The notes beneath the pieces were generated by a model. It was given only the letters and a program-made list of their open reading frames with translations, searched no databases and had not been told where the DNA came from. A program made the translations under genes and the position numbers. Positions 25,195 through 34,667 of a stretch of DNA of 64,000 nucleotides are shown here, one piece after another. The stretch comes from Oceaniferula flava (GTDB lineage Bacteria; Verrucomicrobiota; Verrucomicrobiia; Verrucomicrobiales; Akkermansiaceae): the NCBI RefSeq assembly GCF_016811075.1, contig NZ_JAFBGL010000008.1, positions 124,001-188,000 of the forward strand, written 5' to 3'. Each line of letters begins with the position of its first letter. Within the stretch, counting starts at the first letter, position 1.

Positions 25195-25950
25195 ATGTTA
25201 AATCTGAAACTCAAAGTCTGGCGTCAGAATAATGCTAACGATGAAGGTGTCATCGAAACCTACGACGCCCACGACATCCCCGAGTCTGCTTCCTTCTTGG
25301 AAATGTTGGACATCGTGAACGAGCGCATCCTCAACGACGGCGGCAACCCGATCCACTTCGACCACGACTGTCGCGAAGGTATCTGCGGTCAGTGCTCACT
25401 GACTATCAACGGCATCCCTCACTCGAAAGAGCGCGGCATCACCGCCTGTCAGCTGCACATGCGCAAATTCAAAGACGGCGAGACCATCTGGATCGAACCG
25501 TTCCGCGCCAAGGCATTCCCGCTTCTGCGTGACTTGATTGTCGATCGCTCCGCCTTTGACCGTATCATCGCCGCTGGCGGTTATGTCTCCGTCCGCACCG
25601 GCTCTGCCCAGGATGCGAACAACCTTCCTGTGGCCAAAACCAAAGCGGACGCAGCGATGGACGCAGCAGCTTGCATCGGTTGTGGTGCTTGTGTCGCGGC
25701 CTGTAAGAATGCCAGCGCCATGCTCTTCGTATCCGCCAAGGCAGCGCACCTCAATTTGCTGCCACAAGGTGCACCCGAGAAGAACAAACGCGTGCTCGGC
25801 ATGGTCCGTCAAATGGACAGTGAAGGCTTCGGCAACTGCACCAACCAGTATGAGTGCGAAGCCGTTTGTCCGAAAGAAATCAGCGTTGATAACATCGCTC
25901 GCTTGAACCGCGACTACGCCATTGCCATCGCTGACGAAGCAGCGGTCTAA
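25195..25950 (+). CDS. sdhB: Succinate dehydrogenase iron-sulfur subunit
   Basis: A 251-residue electron-transfer subunit. The plant-ferredoxin-like domain has C-R-E-G-I-C-G-Q-C for the [2Fe-2S] centre (about residues 60-68). The C-terminal part has [11 protein letters not shown] (about 159-169) for [4Fe-4S], and [12 protein letters not shown] (about 212-223) completes the cluster ligands including [3Fe-4S]. It links SdhA's flavin to the heme/quinone in SdhC. A terminator hairpin follows directly, closing the sdhCAB operon. Confidence 0.97.
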   Translation: MLNLKLKVWRQNNANDEGVIETYDAHDIPESASFLEMLDIVNERILNDGGNPIHFDHDCREGICGQCSLTINGIPHSKERGITACQLHMRKFKDGETIWIEPFRAKAFPLLRDLIVDRSAFDRIIAAGGYVSVRTGSAQDANNLPVAKTKADAAMDAAACIGCGACVAACKNASAMLFVSAKAAHLNLLPQGAPEKNKRVLGMVRQMDSEGFGNCTNQYECEAVCPKEISVDNIARLNRDYAIAIADEAAV

Positions 25951-25958
25951 CATTCTCA

Positions 25959-26009
25959 CTGACATCGCAGCTCCGCTTTATGGAGCTGCGGTCAGTTTCT
26001 CTCTTTTAT
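25959..26009 (+). terminator. Terminator after sdhB
   Basis: CTGAC (25959-25963) plus a 9-bp arm (25966-25974) pair with 25982-25990 and GTCAG (25991-25995), with a 2-nt bulge and a 7-nt loop, then a T/C-rich tract. It separates sdhB from the convergent thioredoxin-like gene. Confidence 0.8.
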
Positions 26010-26539
26010 TTTTCCACATGAATGCCCTCTGGCAGGCCATTCATCGGTTGAGGTCTGCTCAATGTTGAGGACCTCCAATTGCGCAGCATAAATTCGATTG
26101 CTTCGATCACTTGCTCATCAACAATTGGCGCATCGAAGCTACGCGTTAACTGACCTTCGCGATAAATACGAATCGCAGGAAGATTGCGAATTTTCAAACG
26201 ATCCAGCAACGCTCGGTTCTCATTGCCCTGAACCTTAGCGAGCAACACCTTGGCCGGCAGTTCACTCAGCTTCTGGTCCAAACCTACCGACTGGGATTTC
26301 CCCACGGAGGTCAGGTCCTTCACAAAGTAAGCGACCACCAGCCGACCTGGCTCTTGGACGACATCATCGTAGCTATCTTCATCCACAATTCGTGTTTCCA
26401 CGTGATTGCCTCGAAAAATCAAGCGGTCTAAACCGTTGATCACTACGGTCACTGATCGTAGTGTCTTTTTCCTGATGTCCTCCGAACTCACCAAGGCCAC
26501 GGCAAACGCGATGAGAACGAGATAGATGATTTTTTTCAT
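26006..26539 (-). CDS. Envelope thioredoxin-fold protein without CxxC
   Basis: A 177-residue protein starting at ATG 26539 (MKKIIYLV); the upstream frame extension is not convincing. Residues 1-19 are a hydrophobic signal or anchor. From about residue 65 it follows a thioredoxin-like order: a L-V-V-A-Y-F-V strand, a helix, a V-L-L-A-K-V-Q-G strand, then R-N-L-P-A-I-R-I-Y with the cis-proline, and a final helix. The active-site CxxC is missing; the equivalent position reads V-K-D-L-T-S. It is therefore unlikely to be a redox enzyme and may be a scaffold or chaperone-like domain. It converges on sdhB. I do not recognise a named family. Confidence 0.6.
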   Translation of the reverse strand: MKKIIYLVLIAFAVALVSSEDIRKKTLRSVTVVINGLDRLIFRGNHVETRIVDEDSYDDVVQEPGRLVVAYFVKDLTSVGKSQSVGLDQKLSELPAKVLLAKVQGNENRALLDRLKIRNLPAIRIYREGQLTRSFDAPIVDEQVIEAIEFMLRNWRSSTLSRPQPMNGLPEGIHVEK

Positions 26540-26754
26540 TCCCTGTGATGTGTGGTTTGGCGAGCGAAACAAACGAAACGACTCACGCTAGACACTGATA
26601 TTAAATAACATCCGCATAATCACAAGAACCGAATCACTCACTGCACTCAGGTGCATATCAGCTCCTTTAGGGAATCTCCCACAGCCCAATCAAGTCCGGC
26701 TTTTACCCCATTTCGCTTGATTATAGGGGCAGCTTGTGCCATTTCCGCGCCCAC

Positions 26755-28044
26755 ATGGCCGACAAACAATTTCAGTCCCTGCCCGGATTCCGGGATTTCA
26801 CGCCACGCGATTGTGCGGTGCGCAATTATTTGTTTTCTGTATGGCGCGATGTGGCGCATCGCTACGGCTTCAGTGAATACGAAGCTCCCATCGTGGAATC
26901 GACCGATCTGTATCTGAAAAAATCCGGCGGCGAACTGACCACCCAGCTGTTCCGCTTCGAGGACCAAGGCGGTCGCGACATCACCCTGCGCCCCGAGCTG
27001 ACCGCCTCTCTTGCAAGGATCGTTGGTGCCAACCAGCGCGACTTCCCCAAGCCGCTGAAGTGGTTCGAAATCGGCCCCTGTTTCCGTTATGAGAAACCGC
27101 AAAAAGGACGCGGCCGCGAATTCATCCAGTTCAATGCCGACATTCTCGGCGAAGGGTCAGCTAGCGCCGATGCCGAACTGATTGCCATGGCCATCGATAC
27201 CATGCTCAGCCTCGGCTTCCGCGAAGGCGACTTTGTCATCCGGGCGTCCGACCGCGAAAGCTGGTTGTTCTTCTGTGAGACGCACCAGATTTCCGATCCG
27301 GCCGCTTTCCTTCCCATCATCGATCGCCTCGAGAAGCTCAAGCCTGAAGCCGTCGATGCGCAGCTGGAGCCTTTCGGTGTCACGCGTAAACAGGTGGACG
27401 CCTTCATCAACGATCCGGAAAATGCCTCCCCGGCCTTCCGTGAGATCCAAAACAACTTGGAAGCCCGCGGCCTTGGTAAATACCTTGAGCTTGATCTCAC
27501 CATCGTGCGTGGCCTCGCCTACTACACTGGCGCCGTTTTCGAAATCTTCGACACCCACAAATCTATGCGTGCCGTCGCTGGCGGTGGTCGCTACGACGGA
27601 CTCCTCTCTACCCTCTCCAACGGCTCGGCCGATCTCCCGGCCACCGGCTTTGCCATGGGCGACATGGTGATCCGCAACTTCATCGAGGAGACCCCCAACG
27701 CGCTGCTGGAAATGGAAGCCTGGATGGCTCGCAACCCAGCCTGTGATGTCTACGTGGTCATTGCCGATGAGAGCAAACGCAACGAAGCCCTAGGCATCAT
27801 CGCCAAGCTGCGCACCGCCGGGATCTCGGTCGATTTCGGAATGTCACAGCTCAACGTTGGCAAACAATTCAAAAAAGCCCAACAATCCGGCGCCCGCTTC
27901 GCCCTCGTCATCGGAGCCGAATACCCGGAGATGCAGCTGAAGATCCTCAGCTCCCGCACCGAAGCCACCATTCACCCCAACACCGACATCGTCGAAGCTA
28001 TCCAAGACCACCTCAATTCCCCCGACGGTCCACTGATCGCGTAG
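26755..28044 (+). CDS. hisS: Histidyl-tRNA synthetase
   Basis: A class II aminoacyl-tRNA synthetase of 429 residues from ATG 26755; an earlier in-frame start adds seven unlikely residues. Motif 1 is in the N-terminal third, motif 2 is F-E-I-G-P-C-F-R-Y-E (about residue 102) and motif 3 lies in A-T-G-F-A-M-G-D. The histidine-specific segments are L-D-L-T-I-V-R-G-L-A-Y-Y-T-G and G-G-G-R-Y-D-G-L. The C-terminal anticodon-binding domain starts near residue 330. aspS follows 43 bp downstream on the same strand, so the two are probably co-transcribed. No T-box leader is seen. Confidence 0.96.
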   Translation: MADKQFQSLPGFRDFTPRDCAVRNYLFSVWRDVAHRYGFSEYEAPIVESTDLYLKKSGGELTTQLFRFEDQGGRDITLRPELTASLARIVGANQRDFPKPLKWFEIGPCFRYEKPQKGRGREFIQFNADILGEGSASADAELIAMAIDTMLSLGFREGDFVIRASDRESWLFFCETHQISDPAAFLPIIDRLEKLKPEAVDAQLEPFGVTRKQVDAFINDPENASPAFREIQNNLEARGLGKYLELDLTIVRGLAYYTGAVFEIFDTHKSMRAVAGGGRYDGLLSTLSNGSADLPATGFAMGDMVIRNFIEETPNALLEMEAWMARNPACDVYVVIADESKRNEALGIIAKLRTAGISVDFGMSQLNVGKQFKKAQQSGARFALVIGAEYPEMQLKILSSRTEATIHPNTDIVEAIQDHLNSPDGPLIA

Positions 28045-28087
28045 CGGTCACACCAACAATTCTGAAACATTCTGTCTAAAAAAAATC

Positions 28088-29920
28088 ATGCGAACCCACC
28101 ACTGCAACCAACTCCATCATTCTAACATCGGCGAAACTGTTACCCTCATCGGCTGGGTGAATTCGAATCGCGACCACGGTGGTGTTAGCTTTATCGACCT
28201 CCGCGACCGCGAAGGCATGACCCAATGTGTCTTCCGCCCCGAGGAAAACTCCGCGGCGGCCGAGCTGGCGAAATCGCTCCGTAGCGAGGACATGATCCAA
28301 GTCACCGGCAAGGTTGAAGAACGCCCCGAAGTGGATGGTGTTTCCACCGTCAACCCGGACATGGCCACCGGCTCTATCGAAGTGTCCGCCACCGAGCTCA
28401 ACATCATCAACAAGTCCGAGGTGCTTCCTTTCCAGCTGGACAAGGAACTTTCCAACGAGGACATGCGGATGAAGTATCGTTACCTCGATCTTCGCCGCAC
28501 CCGCATGACGCGCAATCTGCGCCTGCGCCACCGCATCACCAAGTCCACCCGCGACTTTCTCGACGAAGACGGTTTCTGCGAAATCGAAACCCCGATCCTT
28601 TCCAAGTCCACTCCTGAAGGTGCTCGTGATTTCCTCGTGCCATCGCGCATGCACCCCGGTAGCTTCTACGCCCTGCCCCAGGCTCCACAGCAATACAAAC
28701 AGCTGCTGATGTGTGGTGGTATTGAAAAGTATTTCCAAATCGCCCGCTGCTTCCGCGATGAAGATCTGCGCGCCGATCGCCAACCGGAATTCAGCCAGAT
28801 CGATATCGAATCCTCCTTCGTCAATCCCGACGACATGCACGCTCTCGTGGAAGGTCTGTTAGGGCGTGTGTTCAAGGACACACTCGATGCGGAGATCCCA
28901 GCGAGCTTCGATCGCATGACCTGGCACGATGCCATGAACACCTACGGATCTGACAAGCCGGACCGTCGTTTCGGCTACGAGCTGAAAGACCTCACCGAAG
29001 AACTGAAAGAATGTGAATTCCGCGTGTTCTCCGGAGCCGTGGCCAACGGTGGCGTGGTGAAGGCATTCAACGCCAAGGGATTTGCCGGCGCCACTCAAGG
29101 CCAGATTGAAAAGCTCACCCAAACCGCGATTGAAGCTGGCTCCAAAGGCCTGGCCTACATTCAGGTGCGCGATGAAGATCGCTCCACCTGGCGTTCACCA
29201 TTCGTCAAGCGCATGACCGATGCCGAAGTGGAAGCCCTGCGCGAGAAGCTCGATATCGAACCAGGCGACCTCATCCTCTTCGGAGCCGGTGAGTGGGAAA
29301 CTGTTTGCGAAGTGTTGGGCCGAATCCGTCTCTGCTGTGCCGACCTGCAAGAGGTCCTCAAAGACAACGACGAGCTCAATTTCCTCTGGGTCACTGAATT
29401 CCCACTTCTCGGCTACGACGAAGAGGAAGACAAGTGGAACGCCGTGCACCACCCCTTCACTCGCCCCATCCCCGAAGACGTGCCCAAACTGATCGAAGCC
29501 AGCAAGGCTGATCTGGAAGACGAGAGCCAGCGCTACGCCGGCCTCCGCGCCCAGGCCTACGATGTGGTGCTCAATGGTTACGAACTCGGTGGTGGATCCA
29601 TCCGGATTCACGAAGCCGAGCTTCAGTCCGCCATGTTCACCGCCCTCGGTGTCACCGAGGAGGAAAAGGAAAGCATGTTCGGCCACATCCTCGAGGCCTT
29701 CAAATACGGAGCCCCACCACACGGCGGCATCGCGCTCGGTCTCGATCGTCTGGCCATGCTGGTCTGCGGTGAAAGCTCCATCCGCGAAGTGATTGCCTTC
29801 CCTAAAAATAACAAGGGCATGGATATCATGTCGGCTTCACCAGCTAAAGTTGATCCTCTCCAGCTGCGCGACCTGCGCATCCAGAGCACGGTGAAGGAGA
29901 AAACTCCGGAAAGCGTCTAA
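28088..29920 (+). CDS. aspS: Aspartyl-tRNA synthetase
   Basis: A 610-residue bacterial-type enzyme. The N-terminal OB-fold (F-I-D-L-R-D-R-E-G) binds the anticodon. Motif 1 lies around F-C-E-I-E-T-P-I-L-S-K-S-T-P-E-G-A-R-D-F, motif 2 is A-R-C-F-R-D-E-D-L-R-A-D-R-Q-P-E-F (about residues 218-234) and motif 3 is G-L-D-R-L-A-M-L. A GAD-type insert occupies about residues 290-410, as expected for the long bacterial form. Whether it is discriminating (Asp only) or also charges tRNA-Asn cannot be told here. A terminator follows. Confidence 0.97.
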   Translation: MRTHHCNQLHHSNIGETVTLIGWVNSNRDHGGVSFIDLRDREGMTQCVFRPEENSAAAELAKSLRSEDMIQVTGKVEERPEVDGVSTVNPDMATGSIEVSATELNIINKSEVLPFQLDKELSNEDMRMKYRYLDLRRTRMTRNLRLRHRITKSTRDFLDEDGFCEIETPILSKSTPEGARDFLVPSRMHPGSFYALPQAPQQYKQLLMCGGIEKYFQIARCFRDEDLRADRQPEFSQIDIESSFVNPDDMHALVEGLLGRVFKDTLDAEIPASFDRMTWHDAMNTYGSDKPDRRFGYELKDLTEELKECEFRVFSGAVANGGVVKAFNAKGFAGATQGQIEKLTQTAIEAGSKGLAYIQVRDEDRSTWRSPFVKRMTDAEVEALREKLDIEPGDLILFGAGEWETVCEVLGRIRLCCADLQEVLKDNDELNFLWVTEFPLLGYDEEEDKWNAVHHPFTRPIPEDVPKLIEASKADLEDESQRYAGLRAQAYDVVLNGYELGGGSIRIHEAELQSAMFTALGVTEEEKESMFGHILEAFKYGAPPHGGIALGLDRLAMLVCGESSIREVIAFPKNNKGMDIMSASPAKVDPLQLRDLRIQSTVKEKTPESV

Positions 29921-29944
29921 CACGCCGCACTTTCAATTCAAATC

Positions 29945-29981
29945 AACCCATGGTCACGCTCTGCGTTTCCATGGGTTTTTT
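29945..29981 (+). terminator. Rho-independent terminator after aspS
   Basis: AACCCATGG (29945-29953) pairs with CCATGGGTT (29969-29977) in a perfect 9-bp stem with a 15-nt loop, running straight into a T6 tract. It is 24 bp past the aspS stop. Confidence 0.9.
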
Positions 29982-30044
29982 GTTGGGCTTCCCAAAAAAT
30001 TGACACTCGTTTTAAAGCCCTTCTTTCCCCAACGGGGAATCTTA

Positions 30045-31058
30045 CTAGCGATGATTCGCTACGGTTGGCGGCACAACATTTCCAGACGCCTGAACTTGGA
30101 GTGCTTCAGGGTGTTTTTGATAGAAACCACGCACAGCCTGGGCGAGATCCAGGCGAGCCTCGTTGGTGACTTCCCCGTTGTCAGGAATGGCATCGACAAT
30201 GGCCTGTAACAACCCCTTTTGCACCTCTGGGACTTTCTCAACCCACGATTGCAACAGCGGCTTATTCACTCTGGATGGAAGAGAGCCCATGATTCCGAGG
30301 TCGTTCTGGTCATGAACTAACAGACCGGAGGTTGTGCCCCGGTCAAGGGTGAGCACCTGGAGCAAGTAAAGCGAGTGATAGGCGAGCTGAGTTTCGCGGT
30401 CGGCATCGCTGAAACCCTCGTTCAATCGTTTCCCTAACAGCTCAACATAGCGTTGGATGACGGCGTAACCAAAACGAGTGGCCATTTCCAGATCCTGTTC
30501 GGCATTTCCAGTCTGATATTGCTCAAGGTAAAAATGCACAACACCACGATGGCGGCCCAATGCTGGGATGTAGAAATACTTATCGCCCTGCGCGAGGCCT
30601 TCTTCCAATTGCTCGGGAGCCGACTGTTCAAAAGCATCGCGGAAAGCTGCGGTGTCTTCGTCCTTAGCGATGGCAGGGTTCAAGTCCGCCATGACCCGCC
30701 AGTATCCTCCGCTACCTTTCATCTCGGTCCAGCTGATGTGGATGTGCACCGATGGAGCCTGAGGGTTCTGCGGATGGATGATGGTGGAGATCGCCGTGGC
30801 TGATGCCAATTTTTTACTCGGATCGTCTTCGTAGTGGATGTGGGAAACATTGACCGAGGCCCGATTGAAAACTGCATTGTCGGCGCAGCCATAGCGTGAG
30901 CCTCCACCGTGCTTTCCTCCATCGCGCTGCCATTCGACTAATTCGAACTCCACGGGAGTTCCTGCGTCTTGGCAACATTGTGTGAGACCCTCGACAAAGG
31001 AGGTCTGAAGTCCGGTGACGAGTTCGTAGGCTTGCTGGGCAGATGCGATCGGTTTCAT
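30045..31058 (-). CDS. hemF: Coproporphyrinogen III oxidase, oxygen-dependent type (divergent)
   Basis: A 337-residue protein from ATG 31058. The two HemF signatures are recognisable: G-G-G-S-R with N-R-A-S-V-N-V-S (about residues 50-75), and S-T-I-I-H-P-Q-N-P-Q-A-P-S-V-H-I-H (about 90-106), including the conserved histidine-rich strand. A third motif, Y-I-P-A-L-G-R-H-R-G, corresponds to the usual K-H-R-x-E-x-R-G-x-G block but is altered. The family converts coproporphyrinogen III to protoporphyrinogen IX using O2, implying an aerobic heme pathway. The deviations leave some doubt about the exact activity. It is transcribed alone, towards aspS. Confidence 0.78.
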   Translation of the reverse strand: MKPIASAQQAYELVTGLQTSFVEGLTQCCQDAGTPVEFELVEWQRDGGKHGGGSRYGCADNAVFNRASVNVSHIHYEDDPSKKLASATAISTIIHPQNPQAPSVHIHISWTEMKGSGGYWRVMADLNPAIAKDEDTAAFRDAFEQSAPEQLEEGLAQGDKYFYIPALGRHRGVVHFYLEQYQTGNAEQDLEMATRFGYAVIQRYVELLGKRLNEGFSDADRETQLAYHSLYLLQVLTLDRGTTSGLLVHDQNDLGIMGSLPSRVNKPLLQSWVEKVPEVQKGLLQAIVDAIPDNGEVTNEARLDLAQAVRGFYQKHPEALQVQASGNVVPPTVANHR

Positions 31059-31137
31059 GCCTGCGACGATAGTCTCCCGCCGGCTTTCAAGCAACGCATT
31101 ACCCGCTCATCGCTGCGCAGATTGTATCGTCTCCAGA

Positions 31138-33693
31138 TCAAGGCTCATCCTGACCGACATTGATGAGAATTTCGCGCGGCTTGGCTCCTTCTCCTGGTCC
31201 GATGATGCCACGCTCTTCGAGGATGTCCATCATCCGGGCGGCGCGGGTGTAGCCGAGTCGGAGTCGGCGCTGCAGCAGTGATGTGCTGGCCTTTTTCTCC
31301 TGACGAATCACCTCCATGCACTTCTGCACGATCTCCTCGTCGGCGTCCGAAACGTCGTTGGCTTCGTCGCCGCCAGAGCCTCCTTTTTCGATACTCTCCT
31401 GCACGGTTTTCTCGAACACCTGCTCCACCTGGTTGGAGCAGAATTTGACGAGGTCCTCGACTTCCTCATCGGAAATAAAGGCCCCCTGAGCACGCTCGAG
31501 TTTGGCGGATCCGGGTGGCAGATAGAGCATATCTCCTTTACCGACGAGTTTATCCGCACCTGAGACATCGAGGATGACCCGGCTATCGAGCTTCGAGGAC
31601 ACCTGGAAAGCAATCCGGCTTGGGATATTTGCCTTAATGATCCCGGTGACCACATCCGCACGCGGTGTCTGAGTGGCAACAATCAGGTGAATCCCAGCCG
31701 CACGCGCCTTCTGGGCGATACGGGCAATATTCATCTCCATGTCCGCAGGAGCGGTCTGCATGAGGTCGGCCAGCTCATCAATAATCACCACGATGTATGG
31801 AATGCGATCGGGGATCTCCTCCTCTTCGTCATCGTCATCATCGGAGCCGTCCATAGCAGGTGGCCCGAGCTCTCCGTCGGTCAGGGCACGGGCGATGGAA
31901 TCGATGTGCTCCGGATCATACTCCTCTTCAGCTTCCGGCTCGGCGCCTTCCACCTCTTCCGGTTCTTCCGGCTCTTCTTTTTCAGGCAGCTCACGGGAGT
32001 TAAAGCTATCGAAGTTCCGCACGCCACACTCGGCAAACATGCGGTAGCGGCGTTCCATTTCATTGACCACCCAGCGCAGGGCGGCAATGACTTTGTTAGG
32101 ATCGGTCACCACCGGCACGGCAAGGTGCGGCAGTGAGTTATACATCTGCATTTCCACCACTTTGGGGTCGACCATGATGAAGCGCAGCTCGTTCGGGCTG
32201 AACTTGAACAGGATACTGGAAATGATGGAGTTGATACACACCGACTTACCAGAGCCGGTGGCACCAGCCACTAACAGGTGGGGCATGGCGGCGAGGTCGC
32301 CGATGACGGTGTTACCGTAGACATCCTTACCCAGAGCCAGAGGAATCTTCTTCTTGGCGCTGGCGAAGGCGGGATCGGAAAGCAGTTCGTGCAGCGGCAC
32401 GGCGACCTTTTCGTTGTTAGCAATTTCAATCCCCACGGTGTCGGAACCAGGAACGGGAGCGAGGATGTTGATGCTTTCCGCCTTGGTGGCACGTGCCAAA
32501 TCGGCCTCTAACTGAGTGATACGGCTGACACGCAAACCGAGACTTGGATAGACCTCGTAACGCGTGATGGTCGGGCCACGGGTGATATTTCCGGCAGTGA
32601 CCTCCACGCCAAAGGCATTGAGGGTATCGATGATGGTTTTCTGAATGGCAACTAACTCATCGGTATCGGCTTCCTTCTCCGGCTCTTCGTGCTCGGGGAT
32701 ATTGAGCAAATCGAAACCCGGGAGTTCGTAGTTCTCATACTCGTCGGTGCTAAGATCGACTGTCTCCTCACGCTTCTTCTGGAAGGGCTTGGCATTGGGG
32801 TCGGCATTGGGCTTACGGCGCAGTGAGGAATCGATGATTTGCGGTTTGGGCACCTCCTTGAGCGGGAGCTGGGCTTGGGGGTCCGCAGGTTCTTCGATCT
32901 CCTCCGGCTTGGTCTTTGCCTTTTTCGCAGCAGGCTTCTTGCGGGCCGGTGCGGGGTCCGCTGGTTTGGGGTCGGAGGCGACTGTGCTTGGGGACGGGCC
33001 ACTCGCCAGACGGTTGTCGCGTTCCAGTCTGCGACGCTCGCGTGCAGATGCCTTCTCTGCCTCAGCGAGCTGACGCTCCTTGCGTTGCTGAATCCAGTTT
33101 TTCACATAACTATATGCCGCCTTACTGAAAGCGACAGGATGAAGTCCGGTGAGTAGAATGAGGCTCACGAGATAGACACATAGCAGGACCAGAATGGCAC
33201 CCGGTTTATTCAGCAATGCCTCCAGGCATTTTGTTCCCAGTCCGTATCCTGCGTAGCCACCGGCACCAATCAAACCATTGGCATCGGCCCAGTTCTGCAG
33301 CATGAGATTCTGAACACCCATGAGAGCGGCGGCACTGAGGACGAAGACACCGCAACCGATCCAGGTGCGCACGGACGGTCGGGCATCGAATGCCAGCTTG
33401 GCCACACCTAGCCAAATCATGGTCAAGGGTAACAAATAGGCTGCCGATCCGAAGGTGATTAAAAATACATAGCCCAAGAACGCCCCCACCGGGCCGATCC
33501 AGTTGACGCTGCCCGCTTCAGGGGTGGCATCACCGCCGATGAATGGCAGATGCACCAGATCCGCCGGGGAGTAGGAAACCAAGGAAAGAAGGAGTAAGAT
33601 ACCTCCGCCGCATAATAAAATTCCTAACACCTCATTGGGCCAGGGTTGGCGGTCTTTTTTCTGGTTCTTCAGTTTGTTTTTTGGGGAGGCCAT
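31138..33693 (-). CDS. ftsK: DNA translocase FtsK
   Basis: An 851-residue FtsK/SpoIIIE protein from ATG 33693 (MASPKNKL). Four or five membrane helices occupy about residues 20-200, followed by a basic/proline-rich linker. The motor domain has Walker A V-A-G-A-T-G-S-G-K-S and Walker B Y-I-V-V-I-I-D-E-L-A-D, and the gamma winged-helix domain (E-E-I-V-Q-K-C-M-E-V-I) closes the protein; it pumps DNA at the septum and reads KOPS through gamma. Between Walker A and B there is an unusual insertion of roughly 60 residues, highly acidic (runs of Glu and Asp), encoded at about 31812-31995. hemF lies 79 bp downstream on the same strand. Confidence 0.95.
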   Translation of the reverse strand: MASPKNKLKNQKKDRQPWPNEVLGILLCGGGILLLLSLVSYSPADLVHLPFIGGDATPEAGSVNWIGPVGAFLGYVFLITFGSAAYLLPLTMIWLGVAKLAFDARPSVRTWIGCGVFVLSAAALMGVQNLMLQNWADANGLIGAGGYAGYGLGTKCLEALLNKPGAILVLLCVYLVSLILLTGLHPVAFSKAAYSYVKNWIQQRKERQLAEAEKASARERRRLERDNRLASGPSPSTVASDPKPADPAPARKKPAAKKAKTKPEEIEEPADPQAQLPLKEVPKPQIIDSSLRRKPNADPNAKPFQKKREETVDLSTDEYENYELPGFDLLNIPEHEEPEKEADTDELVAIQKTIIDTLNAFGVEVTAGNITRGPTITRYEVYPSLGLRVSRITQLEADLARATKAESINILAPVPGSDTVGIEIANNEKVAVPLHELLSDPAFASAKKKIPLALGKDVYGNTVIGDLAAMPHLLVAGATGSGKSVCINSIISSILFKFSPNELRFIMVDPKVVEMQMYNSLPHLAVPVVTDPNKVIAALRWVVNEMERRYRMFAECGVRNFDSFNSRELPEKEEPEEPEEVEGAEPEAEEEYDPEHIDSIARALTDGELGPPAMDGSDDDDDEEEEIPDRIPYIVVIIDELADLMQTAPADMEMNIARIAQKARAAGIHLIVATQTPRADVVTGIIKANIPSRIAFQVSSKLDSRVILDVSGADKLVGKGDMLYLPPGSAKLERAQGAFISDEEVEDLVKFCSNQVEQVFEKTVQESIEKGGSGGDEANDVSDADEEIVQKCMEVIRQEKKASTSLLQRRLRLGYTRAARMMDILEERGIIGPGEGAKPREILINVGQDEP

Positions 33694-33918
33694 CGCGATG
33701 TAATAATGCCGGCAAGGCTGTTGAGCCATCCATCTGACCTTTGGGAAATCAGGTGGCTCGCTGACTATAAGGCTGGCAGCGAATCGACTCTATGCCGTGA
33801 GAATCCCCCATTCTACGGGCTCTGGCAAGATAAATAACGCTAAATGGATAATCAAGAAATCTTAAGTATTTGGCGATTTTGCCTTTGGCGATTGCCCTCA
33901 TACCGATTACAGAAAGTC

Positions 33919-34650
33919 ATGCGCTTGTTACTCGTCTTTCTCAAAGAACCCCTGCCCGGAAAAGTCAAAACGCGTCTCGCCCAAGACGTCGGTCACGAAG
34001 AGGCCGCCCGATACTATCGGGCTTTGGTGGAAGTGCTCTTGAAACAACTTCAGGGGCTGGAGAAATGTCGGATCCGCTTTTGCTACGCACCCGACGACGC
34101 CAACGATGCGATTCGTTTCTGGCTGCTCCCACTGATGAACGGCAGCAGCGGCGAGGAAGAAGGAGTCTACCTCTCCCCCACTGCCCTCGGTGAAAAATAC
34201 CGCCAGGAAATCGACTTCCGACCCCAGGGTGAAGGTGACTTGGGTGAGCGCATGGCCAGAGCTTTTGACGATGGCTTCGCCGATGGTTATCAGCATATTT
34301 CCATCATTGGCACTGATTGCCCCGACTGTGGGGCCCGCTGGATCAATGCCGGTTTTTCCCGCATGGCGAGCCCCCAACGTGACGGCATCATCGGACCCAG
34401 CACCGACGGAGGCTACTACCTGCTAGGCCTAAAGTCCCCATGCCCAGAACTTTTCCAAAACATCCCATGGAGTCAGGCCGATGTGCTCGCCAAAACGCTC
34501 GTAGCGGCTGGCGACACGAACCTAACACTGGAACAACTTCCGCCACTCACTGACATCGATCATATTGACGACTGGAACCGAGCCATGGCAGGTCCACTGG
34601 GAGCGTCCTTGAAAAAAGCGCTGGGTGAGGAACTCGATGAAACGATCTAA
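33919..34650 (+). CDS. TIGR04282/DUF2064-type nucleotidyl- or glycosyltransferase
   Basis: A 243-residue protein with the GT-A fold seen in CofC/MobA-like enzymes. The start at ATG 33919 (MRLLLVFLKEPLPGK) fits the family; the longer frame from 33844 adds 25 unrelated residues. Motifs: P-L-P-G-K-V-K-T-R-L (nucleotide binding), G-T-D-C-P-D-C (metal-binding acids) and G-P-S-T-D-G-G-Y-Y-L-L-G-L. The reaction is unknown for this group; members often accompany arsenosugar or glycolipid genes, but none is here. It converges on the response-regulator gene with a 17-bp gap. Confidence 0.83.
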   Translation: MRLLLVFLKEPLPGKVKTRLAQDVGHEEAARYYRALVEVLLKQLQGLEKCRIRFCYAPDDANDAIRFWLLPLMNGSSGEEEGVYLSPTALGEKYRQEIDFRPQGEGDLGERMARAFDDGFADGYQHISIIGTDCPDCGARWINAGFSRMASPQRDGIIGPSTDGGYYLLGLKSPCPELFQNIPWSQADVLAKTLVAAGDTNLTLEQLPPLTDIDHIDDWNRAMAGPLGASLKKALGEELDETI

Positions 34651-34667
34651 CGAGAAGCTGCTCAGAC

